Shown: positions 53,849 to 63,425, counted from the stretch's first letter. The stretch is DNA of 64,000 nucleotides from Dickeya lacustris (GCF_029635795.1 NZ_CP114280.1:1178001-1242000); one strand, 5' to 3'. The notes: a model not told the origin generated them from the letters alone. Program-made: numbers and translations.

Positions 53849-54934
53849 ATGGCAGGAAATAGTATTGGTCAGTTTTTCCGTGTCACCACGTTTGGTGAGT
53901 CCCACGGTATTGCGCTGGGATGCGTGGTGGATGGCGTACCGCCGGGAATTGCCCTGACCGAAGCTGATTTACAGCACGATTTAGACCGTCGGCGTCCCGG
54001 CACCTCGCGTTATACCACGCAGCGCCGCGAACCGGATCAGGTTCGTATCCTGTCTGGCGTGTTTGAAGGGGTGACGACGGGCACCAGCATTGGTTTGCTT
54101 ATCGAGAATACCGATCAGCGTTCGCAGGATTACAGCGCGATTAAAGACCTGTTTCGTCCGGGGCACGCCGATTACACCTATGAGCAAAAATATGGCTTGC
54201 GCGATTACCGTGGCGGCGGTCGTTCTTCGGCTCGCGAAACGGCGATGCGTGTGGCGGCCGGTGCAATCGCTAAAAAATACCTGCAACAGCAGCATGGCGT
54301 GCAAATCCGGGGTTATTTGTCGCAGATGGGCGATGTGACCTGCACGTTGAAAGACTGGGCTCAGGTTGAGCAAAACCCGTTTTTCTGCCCCGACCCGGAT
54401 AAACTCGACGCGTTGGATGAACTGATGCGCGCGCTGAAAAAAGAAGGGGACTCCATCGGCGCGAAAGTCACGGTTGTGGCGGATTCTGTACCGACGGGCC
54501 TCGGTGAGCCGGTCTTTGACCGTCTGGATGCCGATATTGCCCACGCCTTGATGAGTATCAATGCGGTGAAAGGGGTAGAAATTGGCGATGGTTTTGCCGT
54601 GGTCAATAAGCGCGGCAGTGAAAACCGCGATGAGCTCACGCCCGCAGGTTTTTTGAGCAATCACGCCGGTGGTATTTTAGGCGGTATTAGCAGCGGGCAG
54701 TCGATTGTGGCACATCTGGCACTCAAACCGACCTCCAGCATTACTGTGCCCGGACGCACGATTACTCGTGATGGCCAGGCAACCGAAATGATCACGCGCG
54801 GCCGTCACGACCCGTGCGTCGGCATTCGTGCTGTGCCTATCGCAGAAGCGATGATGGCCATCGTGTTGATGGATCATCTGTTGCGCCAGCGGGCGCAGTG
54901 CGGAGATGTGCGCTCATCGGTGCCGCGTTGGTAA
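53849..54934 (+). CDS. aroC: Chorismate synthase AroC
   Basis: A 361-residue enzyme making chorismate from EPSP with reduced FMN, last step of the shikimate pathway; chorismate also feeds CbsC in this window. Signatures G-E-S-H-G-I-A-L-G near the N-terminus, [16 protein letters not shown] and [12 protein letters not shown] are all present. The ATG at 53849 (AAGGAG upstream) matches the E. coli start (MAGNSIGQ). Confidence 0.96.
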   Translation: MAGNSIGQFFRVTTFGESHGIALGCVVDGVPPGIALTEADLQHDLDRRRPGTSRYTTQRREPDQVRILSGVFEGVTTGTSIGLLIENTDQRSQDYSAIKDLFRPGHADYTYEQKYGLRDYRGGGRSSARETAMRVAAGAIAKKYLQQQHGVQIRGYLSQMGDVTCTLKDWAQVEQNPFFCPDPDKLDALDELMRALKKEGDSIGAKVTVVADSVPTGLGEPVFDRLDADIAHALMSINAVKGVEIGDGFAVVNKRGSENRDELTPAGFLSNHAGGILGGISSGQSIVAHLALKPTSSITVPGRTITRDGQATEMITRGRHDPCVGIRAVPIAEAMMAIVLMDHLLRQRAQCGDVRSSVPRW

Positions 54935-54981
54935 TACGCTGACTGACGGCAGGCAATCGGTCGCACAGGCTGTTGTCTGCG

Positions 54982-55019
54982 CGAATGTTGCCTGCCCGAA
55001 TACGGATAGGCAACATTCG
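54982..55019. repeat. Inverted repeat between aroC and mepA
   Basis: CGAATGTTGCCT and AGGCAACATTCG form a perfect 12-bp stem with a 14-nt loop 48 bp after aroC. No T-run follows, so it may be a transcript hairpin rather than an intrinsic terminator. Confidence 0.6.
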
Positions 55020-55047
55020 AAACCGCGTAAGCATCGTCACTATCAAC

Positions 55048-55086
55048 GAGTCAATATCAACAGAGTCAATATCGTCAATATCAATG
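55048..55086. repeat. Short irregular repeat at the mepA start
   Basis: GTCAATATC occurs three times (55050, 55065, 55074) within 35 bp; the last copy leads straight into the mepA ATG. It replaces a normal purine-rich ribosome-binding site, so translation may be weak. Confidence 0.65.
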
Positions 55087-55914
55087 AAAATAAACTGGAT
55101 TGGGATAGCCGCCTTGCTGCTGAGTAGCGCAGCGCTGGCAAAAACACCGTGGCAGGAAATCACCCACCCGGTCGCGGGTTCGCCGCAGGCGATTGGCGGA
55201 TTTGCCAATGGCTGCATTATCGGCGCACAACCGCTGGCCTTGCAGTCACCGGATTATCAGGTGATGCGCGTTGATCAGCGACGCTATTTTGGCCACCCGG
55301 ATTTATTGTCGTTTATCAAAAGATTAAGTGAGAATGTTCACCGCAGTAGCGGCGGTACGGTACTGATTGGCGATATGGGGATGCCGGCCGGTGGGCGCTT
55401 TAGCAGCGGTCATGCCAGCCACCAATCGGGTCTGGACGTCGATATCTGGCTGCAATTGCCGCGTCAGCGCTGGAGTCAACAGCAATTACTGGAGCCGCAA
55501 CCGCTTGATTTGGTTCAGGCTGATGGTAAGAACGTGAACCCGCGCCTGTGGTCGCCAGATGTGATGAAACTGGTGAAAACGGCGGCGCAGGATAGCGACG
55601 TAACGCGCATCTTTGTTAACCCGGCTATCAAAAAGCAGCTCTGTCTGGATGCCGGTAGCGATCGTAACTGGTTGCATAAAGTGCGTCCCTGGTTTGCCCA
55701 TCGTGCGCATATGCATGTCCGGCTGCGTTGCCCGGCAGACAGTCTCGAGTGCCAAGAGCAGGATACGCCGCCTGCGGGTGATGGGTGTGGCGCAGAATTA
55801 AACAGTTGGTTCCAGCCGCATAAACCGGGGGCGGGCACGCCGGCTAAAACCACGCCGCCACCGCTGCCGCCATCCTGTCAGGCACTATTAAACAGACACT
55901 TTACTGCGGAATAA
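55084..55914 (+). CDS. mepA: Penicillin-insensitive murein endopeptidase MepA
   Basis: A 276-residue periplasmic LAS-family metallopeptidase that cuts DD- and LD-crosslinks in peptidoglycan. Signal peptide 1-19 (M-K-I-N-W...A-A-L-A). Zinc-site motifs [19 protein letters not shown] near residues 108-126 and [12 protein letters not shown] at about 203-214. The ATG at 55084 starts the signal peptide; an upstream in-frame stretch to 54973 is repeat sequence. Three bases separate it from yfcA. Confidence 0.93.
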   Translation: MKINWIGIAALLLSSAALAKTPWQEITHPVAGSPQAIGGFANGCIIGAQPLALQSPDYQVMRVDQRRYFGHPDLLSFIKRLSENVHRSSGGTVLIGDMGMPAGGRFSSGHASHQSGLDVDIWLQLPRQRWSQQQLLEPQPLDLVQADGKNVNPRLWSPDVMKLVKTAAQDSDVTRIFVNPAIKKQLCLDAGSDRNWLHKVRPWFAHRAHMHVRLRCPADSLECQEQDTPPAGDGCGAELNSWFQPHKPGAGTPAKTTPPPLPPSCQALLNRHFTAE

Positions 55915-55917
55915 CTC

Positions 55918-56718
55918 ATGGAATGGTTTGTCGTTGGGCCAGATATTCTGATCTTGCTGTTTCTCGCCAGTGTGATTGCCGGTTTTGTTGACTCGATTGC
56001 CGGTGGCGGCGGTTTGCTGTCGATTCCGGTATTGCTGGCCGCCGGGTTATCTCCGGCACAGGTATTGGCCACCAATAAATTGCAGGCGGTAGGCGGCTCG
56101 TTTTCCGCCAGCCTCTATTTTATTCGCCGCCGCGCGGTGGATATGAAGGTGTTGCGACTGGCCGTACCGCTGACGTTTATTGGCGCGGTGTTTGGCGCCT
56201 GGCTGATTCAGCAAATCCACGCTGATTTTCTACGTCGATTGCTGCCGGTGCTGGTCATCGGTATCGGCCTCTATTTCTTGCTGATGCCGAAAATTGGCGA
56301 AGGCGATCGCCACGCGCGGGTAGGGATGCTGGTGTTTTCACTGTTGGGTGGGGCGAGCGTCGGTTTTTATGATGGCTTCTTTGGGCCCGGTGCCGGTTCT
56401 TTTTATGCGCTGGCGTATGTCATGCTGCTGGGCTTTAACCTGTCGAAAGCGACCGCTCATGCCAAAGTGCTTAACTTTACCTCTAACTTCGGCAGCCTGC
56501 TGTTTTTCATTCTCGGCGGGCAAGTGGTGTGGGGCATCGGATTGGTGATGCTGGTCGGGCAGATTATTGGCGCGCGACTGGGGGCCAAAATGGTGCTGAC
56601 GCGCGGCCAGAAGTTGATTCGCCCGATGCTGGTTATTATGTCAGCCCTGATGAGTATTAAATTGATTCACGACAACCATGGCAGCGACATAGCCCGCTGG
56701 CTGGGACAGCTATTCTAA
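55918..56718 (+). CDS. yfcA: TSUP/TauE-SafE family membrane protein YfcA
   Basis: A 266-residue polytopic protein of the sulfite-exporter TauE/SafE (TSUP) family with about eight helices. Typical motifs: G-F-V-D-S-I-A-G-G-G-G-L-L-S-I-P at about 22-37 and G-F-Y-D-G-F-F-G-P-G-A-G-S-F at about 148-161, the internal duplication of the family. Substrate unknown for YfcA. It overlaps the epmC start by one base. Confidence 0.92.
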   Translation: MEWFVVGPDILILLFLASVIAGFVDSIAGGGGLLSIPVLLAAGLSPAQVLATNKLQAVGGSFSASLYFIRRRAVDMKVLRLAVPLTFIGAVFGAWLIQQIHADFLRRLLPVLVIGIGLYFLLMPKIGEGDRHARVGMLVFSLLGGASVGFYDGFFGPGAGSFYALAYVMLLGFNLSKATAHAKVLNFTSNFGSLLFFILGGQVVWGIGLVMLVGQIIGARLGAKMVLTRGQKLIRPMLVIMSALMSIKLIHDNHGSDIARWLGQLF

Positions 56719-57296
56719 TGACAACATTGACGAAAAATACCCCGGTTCAGACTACCGTTTCACATCATTATGAGCAGTTGATTACGGTTTTTAATCAATG
56801 CTTTAGCGAACAGTACCAGACCCGATTAGTCAAAGGGGAAGAGGAGCCGATTTATCTGCCCGCCGATGCCGATACGCCCTATCACCGTATCGTGTTTGCC
56901 CATGGTTTTTACGCCAGCGCCATGCATGAGATTTCGCATTGGTGTATTGCGGGTGCGGCGCGGCGTCAACAGGTGGATTTCGGCTACTGGTACTGCCCGG
57001 ATGGGCGCGATGCGCAAACCCAGCGCCAATTCGAAGTGGTAGAGATAAAACCACAGGCGCTGGAGTGGATGTTCTGCGTTGCAGCCGGGTTCCCGTTTAA
57101 TGTCAGTTGCGACAACCTTGAGGGGGATGTCGAACCTGACCGCATCGATTTCCAGCGCCGGGTTCATGCGCAAGTGATGATTTACCTGCAACAGGGCGTG
57201 CCGGAGCGACCGGCGCGTTTTATCAAAGCGTTGCAGGATTTCTATCACACCGCGCCGCAGACGGCGGCAGATTTTCCTTACCCGCAAGACCTGTAA
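56718..57296 (+). CDS. epmC: Elongation factor P hydroxylase EpmC (YfcM)
   Basis: A 192-residue homologue of EpmC, which hydroxylates the beta-lysylated Lys34 of EF-P. Conserved stretches H-H-Y-E-Q-L-I, E-P-I-Y-L-P-A-D-A, H-E-I-S-H-W-C-I-A-G (His-x-x-x-His iron site) and D-F-G-Y-W-Y-C-P-D-G-R-D-A-Q-T-Q are intact. About ten extra N-terminal residues compared with E. coli come from starting at the ATG that overlaps the yfcA stop; a later start is possible. Confidence 0.92.
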   Translation: MTTLTKNTPVQTTVSHHYEQLITVFNQCFSEQYQTRLVKGEEEPIYLPADADTPYHRIVFAHGFYASAMHEISHWCIAGAARRQQVDFGYWYCPDGRDAQTQRQFEVVEIKPQALEWMFCVAAGFPFNVSCDNLEGDVEPDRIDFQRRVHAQVMIYLQQGVPERPARFIKALQDFYHTAPQTAADFPYPQDL

Positions 57297-57349
57297 TCAC
57301 GGGTCGTAAGGCAAGAACAAAAACCGGCAACATAACTTAAGGATCACCA

Positions 57350-57625
57350 ATGATCGCAGATTTTGAGGCGCGTATCCTGACGCTGATTGACAACATGGTA
57401 GAACATGCCAGCGATGACGAGCTGTTTGCCAGCGGCTACCTGCGTGGCCACCTGACGCTTGCCGTCGCGCAAGCACAAGCGCATGGCGAGCAGACCACCC
57501 AGGCGCTTAACTATCGGGTGCAGGAAAGCGTGCGTCAGGCCATCGACAACGGCGAACTCTCCCCGCCCGACCAGGCCCTGGTCACGCAGATGTGGGATTC
57601 GCTATACCAACAAGCACAGCAATAA
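57350..57625 (+). CDS. yfcL: YfcL family protein
   Basis: A 91-residue soluble acidic protein of the YfcL family, unknown function. Begins [20 protein letters not shown] and has [16 protein letters not shown] as in E. coli YfcL. Last gene of the block; followed by a strong terminator. Confidence 0.9.
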   Translation: MIADFEARILTLIDNMVEHASDDELFASGYLRGHLTLAVAQAQAHGEQTTQALNYRVQESVRQAIDNGELSPPDQALVTQMWDSLYQQAQQ

Positions 57626-57634
57626 GCCCGCCAG

Positions 57635-57659
57635 ACACCCCGTTAAGGGGTGTTTTTTT
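57635..57659 (+). terminator. Terminator after yfcL
   Basis: ACACCCC/GGGGTGT stem with a 5-nt loop and seven T residues. Confidence 0.9.
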
Positions 57660-57719
57660 CTGTGCGTGATTCTTCCGGCGGCGGCAGGCAAGCGTCGCGT
57701 TCTGCCGGTTAACTGAATA

Positions 57720-58625
57720 TTACGATGCAGGTAACGCTGCGGCTTTGCGTAACCGAAACAGCAATGCCTGACGCGCATGGGCAACGCGCGGCTGACGCAG
57801 TGCGCTGGGCTGCCAGAGCAGGTAATAACTGCGGCTGGCGCGGGCGATAGGCGCTGGGATCTCTTGCAACTCCCCGCGTTCGATATACGGCGTGCAAAGG
57901 TAGGCAGGCAGAGCGCTCCAGCCGAACCCTTCACGCAACAGGCTGCACAGCGCGCGTAAATCCTGGCCGACCATCGCCGGGAGCAGCGTGGGAGCCTGTA
58001 CGCGGTTGGCGCTAAACCAGTTGTCAATCAGCGGCATGGTCAGGCTGTAGGCCAGTACCGGTTCGATTTGCATCGCGGCCAGCGTATCCGGTGCGTTCAT
58101 CAGCCGCTTGACGACCGAAGGGGCGGCAACCGCCATGATTTCGTCGGTGAGCATCAACTCGCTTTTCAGGCGCTTGTCTTGTGAGGGCGCGGCGGAAATT
58201 CCCAAATCGCAATACCCTTCAATCAGCCCCTGGACGATGGCGTCGTAATCTCCGGTTTGCATCCTGATGCGCACTCCTACCTCCAGCAGAGGCAATAACT
58301 GTTTGGCGACCACTTCGGCAAGAAAATCGGCATGACCGATGATTTGCAATGCACCGGCCAGTTCCAATGAGCGCGTTCTTGCCGAGGCAAGGGCACTTTC
58401 CGCCTCATCTAGCCTGTCGCCAATGTCTGCCGCCAGCTCATCGGCGACGGATGTGGGAGTAACGCCACGGGTTTGCCGCTCGAATAGCGGGCGGCCAATT
58501 GACATCTCCAGACCGGCAATATGCTGTGATACGGCGGGTTGCGTCAGGTTTAGCGTTCGCGCAGCGCCGCTGATAGAGCGCTGGCGGTATACCTCAATAA
58601 AGGTTCTCAGTCTGGCAATAGACAT
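57720..58625 (-). CDS. LysR-type transcriptional regulator
   Basis: A 301-residue LysR-family regulator. The N-terminal winged helix-turn-helix (R-L-R-T-F-I-E-V-Y-R-Q-R-S-I-S-G-A-A-R-T-L-N-L-T-Q-P-A-V-S-Q-H-I-A) is canonical, followed by an effector-binding domain. It diverges from the aldehyde dehydrogenase gene across about 280 bp and so probably regulates it and perhaps the downstream DJ-1, GST and Ohr genes. Effector unknown. Confidence 0.9.
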   Translation of the reverse strand: MSIARLRTFIEVYRQRSISGAARTLNLTQPAVSQHIAGLEMSIGRPLFERQTRGVTPTSVADELAADIGDRLDEAESALASARTRSLELAGALQIIGHADFLAEVVAKQLLPLLEVGVRIRMQTGDYDAIVQGLIEGYCDLGISAAPSQDKRLKSELMLTDEIMAVAAPSVVKRLMNAPDTLAAMQIEPVLAYSLTMPLIDNWFSANRVQAPTLLPAMVGQDLRALCSLLREGFGWSALPAYLCTPYIERGELQEIPAPIARASRSYYLLWQPSALRQPRVAHARQALLFRLRKAAALPAS

Positions 58626-58902
58626 AGCTTACCCATAATTATTTTTATACCTATACCTAAGTATGCTAGTTGGTCACAAGCGATTAACACCGGTAAAGTG
58701 CACTCCATCAAAGCATAACTGCCTGCGGTTAAGAAGGTGGCTTGCAAGATATAAAGGAAAATTTATATCGAAATGATGCTGGCAACACAGGATATGGTCT
58801 ATCGTTTCATCAGGCCATGAGCAGGGTCAAGACAGGTTACGGGCCTGTGGCATTCCAGCTGTGTTGAGTGAACGTTGCAGGTAATTTTAAGGAATCATCA
58901 CC

Positions 58903-60321
58903 ATGCCTTTAGCGCAAACGCATAATGATTTAAAAGCGATATTACAGACCATGAAAAACGCTCATATCGCGCATGGCCCGGCTGATGCGGCGTTGCGTCG
59001 CGACAGATTGATTCGTAGCGCACGGCTTATCCGTGAAAACTATGTGTCACTGAGCCAGGCGATGGATGCGGATTTTGGTCATCGTAGCGTGTATCAGTCG
59101 CTGGTCGCCGATATGGCGACCACCGTGCGGGCGCTTGAGCATTCAGCCGAGCATGTGGCGCAGTGGATGCAACCGGAGCGCGTTGAGAGTCCGATGCCCG
59201 GTATGCAGGCCTGGATACAGCAACAGCCGCTTGGCGTGGTTGGCGTGATAAGCCCGTGGAATTTCCCGATTAATCTGGCGTTTGCGCCGCTGGCAGGGGT
59301 TTTCTCTGCGGGTAATACCGCGATGCTGAAGCCTTCTGAGTTAACGCCCGCTACCTCAGAACTGCTGGCCGAGCTGATTGCCCGTTATTTTGACCCGCTC
59401 GAACTGGAAGTGGTGTTGGGCGATGCCGCTGTCGGTGCCGCGTTCAGCAGTTTGCCGTTTGATCATTTGGTGTTTACCGGTAGCTCCGGCGTTGGTCGCC
59501 ATGTGATGCGCGCCGCCGCCGATAATCTGGTGCCGGTCACACTGGAACTGGGCGGTAAGTCGCCGGTGGTTATCGATAACGATGCGGATATCGGCCTGGC
59601 TGCGCAACGGACATTAACGGTGAAAACCTTCAATGCCGGGCAGATTTGCCTGTCGCCAGACTATGTGATGCTGGCGCAGGAAAAAATCGATGACTTTATT
59701 CATGCCAGCAAAACCTTTATGGCCGGGGCGTTCCCAACGTTGCAGCGTAACCCGGACTACACATCGATTATTACCGCGCGCCATTACGAACGCTTAATCG
59801 GCCTGCTGAATGATGCAGCCAGCCGTGGCGCGACGCTGGTGAGCCTGGCCCCTCAAGGCGAGCCGGATTTTGATGCGGGTTCACGCAAAATTGCGCCGCA
59901 TCTGGTGCTGAATGTCACCGATGATATGCAGATTATGCAGGAAGAGATTTTTGGCCCGTTGCTGCCGATACGCACGACGGCCTCACTGGATGAAGCGATT
60001 GCCTATATCAATGCGCATCCGCGCCCGCTGGCCGCGTACTACTTTGGCCAACAAGCGGCGCAGCAAACAGCGTTTGCTGAACGCACCACATCCGGTGCGC
60101 TGGTCATCAATGATGTGATGACACATGCAAGTATTGAAGCACTGCCCTTTGGTGGAGTTGGCGCATCCGGTATGGGCGCTTATCACGGCATTCACGGTTT
60201 CCGCCGTTTCAGCCATGCCAAACCGGTGGTGGTGCAAAATGAAGAGGGAACGTTAAACCTGCGTTTGCGTGCGCCCTATAATGACAAATTATCCCAGCTT
60301 GAAGCGTTTCTTAACGGCTAA
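58903..60321 (+). CDS. Coniferyl-aldehyde-dehydrogenase-like ALDH
   Basis: A 472-residue NAD(P)-dependent aldehyde dehydrogenase resembling coniferyl aldehyde dehydrogenases. Catalytic Cys249 in N-A-G-Q-I-C-L-S, general-base Glu in L-E-L-G-G-K-S-P, cofactor region P-W-N-F-P-I and F-T-G-S-S-G-V-G, and C-terminal P-F-G-G-V-G-A-S-G-M-G. For a plant pathogen, a role against lignin-derived or other toxic aldehydes is plausible but inferred. First gene of the probable stress operon. Confidence 0.87.
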   Translation: MPLAQTHNDLKAILQTMKNAHIAHGPADAALRRDRLIRSARLIRENYVSLSQAMDADFGHRSVYQSLVADMATTVRALEHSAEHVAQWMQPERVESPMPGMQAWIQQQPLGVVGVISPWNFPINLAFAPLAGVFSAGNTAMLKPSELTPATSELLAELIARYFDPLELEVVLGDAAVGAAFSSLPFDHLVFTGSSGVGRHVMRAAADNLVPVTLELGGKSPVVIDNDADIGLAAQRTLTVKTFNAGQICLSPDYVMLAQEKIDDFIHASKTFMAGAFPTLQRNPDYTSIITARHYERLIGLLNDAASRGATLVSLAPQGEPDFDAGSRKIAPHLVLNVTDDMQIMQEEIFGPLLPIRTTASLDEAIAYINAHPRPLAAYYFGQQAAQQTAFAERTTSGALVINDVMTHASIEALPFGGVGASGMGAYHGIHGFRRFSHAKPVVVQNEEGTLNLRLRAPYNDKLSQLEAFLNG

Positions 60322-60361
60322 TGTGACGTCACCCGACAGGGGTGACTCAAGGAGAATGACA

Positions 60362-61039
60362 ATGAAAGTATTAATGGTATTAACATCTCACGATCAGTTA
60401 GGCAACACAGGCAAGAAAACCGGTTTTTGGCTGGAAGAGTTCGCGGCCCCGTATTATGTGTTTAAAGATGCAGGCGCTGAGGTAGTGCTGGCATCACCGG
60501 CTGGCGGGCAACCGCCGTTAGACCCGAAAAGCGATTTGCCAGAGTTCCAGACGGAGTTGACCCATCGCTTCAAGGCTGACCCGGCGGCACAGCAGGCATT
60601 GGCAACCACCGTAACGCTCGATAGCGTGCGTATGGAAGATTTTGACACGGTGTTTTATCCGGGTGGACATGGCCCGCTGTGGGATCTGGCGGAATCGCAG
60701 ACCTCTATTGCACTGATTGAAGCCTTTGAACGCGCCGGAAAACCGATTGGTTTCGTTTGCCACGCACCGGGTGTCTTGCGCCATGTGAAAGCGGCGAATG
60801 GCGAGCCGTTGATTAAAGGCCGTCGTGTGACCGGCTTCACCAACTCGGAAGAAGCGGCCGTGGAGTTAACCGATGTGGTGCCGTTCCTGATTGAAGACGA
60901 GTTCCAGAAACTGGGTGGCGTGTACTCGAAAGGCCCGGATTGGCACCCCTACCTGGTTGAAGATGGCAAACTGGTTACTGGCCAGAACCCAGCCAGTTCA
61001 GAAGTGGTTGCCAAGGCATTGTTAAAACAACTGGCGTAA
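60362..61039 (+). CDS. DJ-1/PfpI family (class I glutamine amidotransferase-like) protein
   Basis: A 225-residue DJ-1/PfpI superfamily protein of the HchA/Hsp31-like branch. Nucleophile elbow F-V-C-H-A-P-G (Cys near residue 138) with the early E-E-F-A-A-P-Y and the Y-P-G-G-H-G-P-L-W-D-L motif. Relatives are glyoxalases III or deglycases/chaperones, so it may detoxify glyoxals. The ATG at 60362 is preferred to that at 60356 because the latter is only one base from GGAG. It lies 40 bp after the ALDH gene. Confidence 0.85.
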   Translation: MKVLMVLTSHDQLGNTGKKTGFWLEEFAAPYYVFKDAGAEVVLASPAGGQPPLDPKSDLPEFQTELTHRFKADPAAQQALATTVTLDSVRMEDFDTVFYPGGHGPLWDLAESQTSIALIEAFERAGKPIGFVCHAPGVLRHVKAANGEPLIKGRRVTGFTNSEEAAVELTDVVPFLIEDEFQKLGGVYSKGPDWHPYLVEDGKLVTGQNPASSEVVAKALLKQLA

Positions 61040-61065
61040 TCGGCTGAGAAAAGGAAACAGGCACA

Positions 61066-61695
61066 ATGGACATCAGACTACATCACCTGAATGACTCGCG
61101 TTCTATGCGCATTCTCTGGTTGCTGGAAGAAGCGCAGTTACCTTACGAGATAGTGCGTTATCAGCGTGATGCAAACACGCATTTGGCTCCAGCCGCGCTC
61201 AAGGCGATTCACCCGCTGGGGAAATCACCGGTGGTGGAAATTGATGGCAAAGTGATTGCCGAATCGGGCGCGATTGTTGAGTACATCATCAAAAAATATG
61301 CGCCGCATTTGGCACCCGATGAGCAGGATGCGAGTTATGTAGAGTATCTGCAATGGGTTCATTTTGCAGAAAGCTCGGCCATGTTGCCTGTATTACTGAA
61401 AGTCTTTAATCAGTTTGAGAAAAATACCGGTCAGACGCTGAATTTTCTCGATGGTTATGCCGAGGTGGAATTCAGCAAAGTGTTTTCCTACCTCAATGAC
61501 TATCTGGCTTCACGGGAGTTTATTGTCGGTCAACGTCTGAGTGGTGCTGATTTTATGCTCGGTTTCGTGGTGAGCCTGGTGATAGCGCGGTTTAACCTTG
61601 GTCAGCAATACCCGCATATTTTGCGTTATACGCAGCGGATGGCCGCTATCCCAAGCTGGCAAAAGGCACAACAACTGGATGCCCTTCCCGCATAA
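61066..61695 (+). CDS. Glutathione S-transferase family protein
   Basis: A 209-residue GST: thioredoxin-like N-terminal half (N-D-S-R-S-M-R-I-L-W-L-L-E-E-A, P-L-G-K-S-P-V-V-E-I-D, E-S-G-A-I-V-E-Y-I) and all-helical C-terminal half (G-Q-R-L-S-G-A-D-F-M-L near 150). It conjugates electrophiles with glutathione or acts as a peroxidase; the Ser near residue 11 may be catalytic. It starts 26 bp after the DJ-1-like gene, so a common transcript is likely. Confidence 0.87.
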   Translation: MDIRLHHLNDSRSMRILWLLEEAQLPYEIVRYQRDANTHLAPAALKAIHPLGKSPVVEIDGKVIAESGAIVEYIIKKYAPHLAPDEQDASYVEYLQWVHFAESSAMLPVLLKVFNQFEKNTGQTLNFLDGYAEVEFSKVFSYLNDYLASREFIVGQRLSGADFMLGFVVSLVIARFNLGQQYPHILRYTQRMAAIPSWQKAQQLDALPA

Positions 61696-61764
61696 CGGGA
61701 GCCCGGTTTGATTGATGTCAGATGATATACATGCGGTATCTAACCCAATTGAAGGAGTCACAGT

Positions 61765-62190
61765 ATGGCGGTTGAAAAAGTGCTTTATCGCGCACAGGCC
61801 TCGGTAACGGGTGGTCGTGACGGACATGCGACGTCAGATGACACGCATCTGGATTTAAAATTTAGTACCCCCCGTGAACTGGGTGGCCTGGGCGGTTCCG
61901 GCACTAACCCCGAACAGTTGTTTGCCGCCGGTTATGCCGCTTGTTTTACTGGCGCGCTGAAGCTGGTGGCATCGAAAGAGAAGGTGCTGGTGCCTGCCGC
62001 GACGGTGGTAGAAGGCCTGGTGGGGATCGGCCAGTCAGGTAGTGGTTTTGGTATTGAAGTCGAATTGCGTATTACCATTCCGGGTATGGACAAGGCACAG
62101 GCCGAGGCGCTGGTTGAAAAAGCGCATCAGGTTTGCCCTTACTCCAACGCGACTCGCGGCAATATCGACGTGACGTTGACGGTGCTGTAA
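61765..62190 (+). CDS. ohr: Organic hydroperoxide resistance protein Ohr
   Basis: A 141-residue Ohr/OsmC-family thiol peroxidase reducing organic hydroperoxides. Two redox cysteines are in place: [10 protein letters not shown] (about Cys60) and [11 protein letters not shown] (about Cys124), as is the conserved R of T-P-R-E-L-G-G. It completes the group of aldehyde, glyoxal, electrophile and peroxide detoxification genes; about 70 bp separate it from the GST gene, so it may also have its own promoter. Confidence 0.93.
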   Translation: MAVEKVLYRAQASVTGGRDGHATSDDTHLDLKFSTPRELGGLGGSGTNPEQLFAAGYAACFTGALKLVASKEKVLVPAATVVEGLVGIGQSGSGFGIEVELRITIPGMDKAQAEALVEKAHQVCPYSNATRGNIDVTLTVL

Positions 62191-62220
62191 GCCGCTGGCG
62201 GATAACCCGTTATCGGCAAC

Positions 62221-62255
62221 AACGCCCGGTGATGTTTCAGTACATCCCGGGCGTT
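62221..62255. terminator. Stem-loop between ohr and azlD
   Basis: AACGCCCGG/CCGGGCGTT, extended inside by GATGT/ACATC, gives a stem of about 14 bp between convergent genes. Only a short T-run (TTT) follows. Confidence 0.65.
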
Positions 62256-62305
62256 TGTCTGTCACTGGGTATAGCGTTTTAACGCGCTCGCCGTCTGCCT
62301 TCCCG

Positions 62306-62620
62306 CTACAGCAAGCCCAGGCAAAGCAGGTAAAAGACACCCAGACTTGCCACCACCGCCAGCAAGGTCTGGCGAATCCACCAGGCTATCACCACACTGG
62401 CGATGGCACCCCATAAATAGGGGTTTTCAGGAAAAGGCCGCAGCGTCTGCTGCTGTAGCAAAATAATCGGGCCGCATATGGCGGTGAGCAGGCACGGGGC
62501 TGAGTAGTTGAGCGCTTCGCGCACCAGTGGCGCTAACCGAACCGGGATGCCGGGCTCCAGAAATACCGCGCGATAGCAAAACACCACTAACGCCAACAGC
62601 AGTAGTAATCCCCAGCTCAT
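62306..62620 (-). CDS. azlD: AzlD-family branched-chain amino acid exporter small subunit
   Basis: A 104-residue polytopic protein with three to four helices, family AzlD/YgaH, starting MSWGLLLLLALVVFCYRAVF. It works with AzlC to export valine or similar branched-chain amino acids. Its start overlaps the azlC stop (ATGA). Confidence 0.85.
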   Translation of the reverse strand: MSWGLLLLLALVVFCYRAVFLEPGIPVRLAPLVREALNYSAPCLLTAICGPIILLQQQTLRPFPENPYLWGAIASVVIAWWIRQTLLAVVASLGVFYLLCLGLL

Positions 62621-63345
62621 GCGCTTTCACCTCGCAGTCGTGCGGTCAGAACACAGACCGCCATTCCGCCAAGACCGGCAATCACCAGCGTCCCCTCAAT
62701 ATACCAATAGGCCAGCCCCATCGACATAAACAGTGAAAACAGCGTGCCTGTTAGTATCGACAGGCGTTTCACCATCGGGACAATCAGCGTAATGAAAGTG
62801 GCAATAATAGAAAAATCAAGGTGGTAGCGTTCAAGATGCGGGATGGCGTTGGCCATCATCACGCCGGCCAGACTGCACAACACCCAGCACAGATAAAACG
62901 TCAGGCCCGCGCCGATGAGATACGCCGTCGTCAGGCGGGATTTGGCCGTCACCGTAAGGGCAAACAACTCATCGGTGAGTAAAAAACCCAGCAACAGGCG
63001 ATAACGTGCGTGAAGAGGGGCGATGAATGGCCGTAACGTCAGGCCGTAAATCAGGTGCTGGGCCGTTATCACCATCACCGTTAACAAAATGGTCAGGGTG
63101 CTGCTGCCGGACATCACCAGCCCGAGCGTGACCAGTTGCGCGGCTCCGGCGAAGATAATCGCTGACATTCCCAGCGCTTGCCAGAAAGGTAGCCCGGCTT
63201 GCACCGCCATTGAACCGGCCAGAATGCCCCAGGGGATCACGGACAGGCAAAGCGGCAACATGGCGAGACTGCCGTGCAGAAACCGGCGCGATGCGGAGTC
63301 CGGCGTGTTTTGGTGTAATAACAGATTAAGTGATGAGTCTGGCAT
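62617..63345 (-). CDS. azlC: AzlC-family branched-chain amino acid exporter large subunit
   Basis: A 242-residue inner-membrane protein of the AzlC/YgaZ family: L-P-L-C-L-S-V-I-P-W-G-I-L-A-G-S near the start, F-A-G-A-A-Q-L-V-T-L, and F-L-L-T-D-E-L-F-A-L-T in the middle. About seven helices. Encoded with azlD and lying 80 bp downstream of an AraC-type gene on the same strand, which may regulate it. Confidence 0.88.
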   Translation of the reverse strand: MPDSSLNLLLHQNTPDSASRRFLHGSLAMLPLCLSVIPWGILAGSMAVQAGLPFWQALGMSAIIFAGAAQLVTLGLVMSGSSTLTILLTVMVITAQHLIYGLTLRPFIAPLHARYRLLLGFLLTDELFALTVTAKSRLTTAYLIGAGLTFYLCWVLCSLAGVMMANAIPHLERYHLDFSIIATFITLIVPMVKRLSILTGTLFSLFMSMGLAYWYIEGTLVIAGLGGMAVCVLTARLRGESA

Positions 63346-63425
63346 AACAACCCTCCTTCAGGTTTATTGCCCGAAGGATAGCCACCGGTTGTGCGAGGGT
63401 ATTGAAAGAAATTGCGCGTAGTCGG

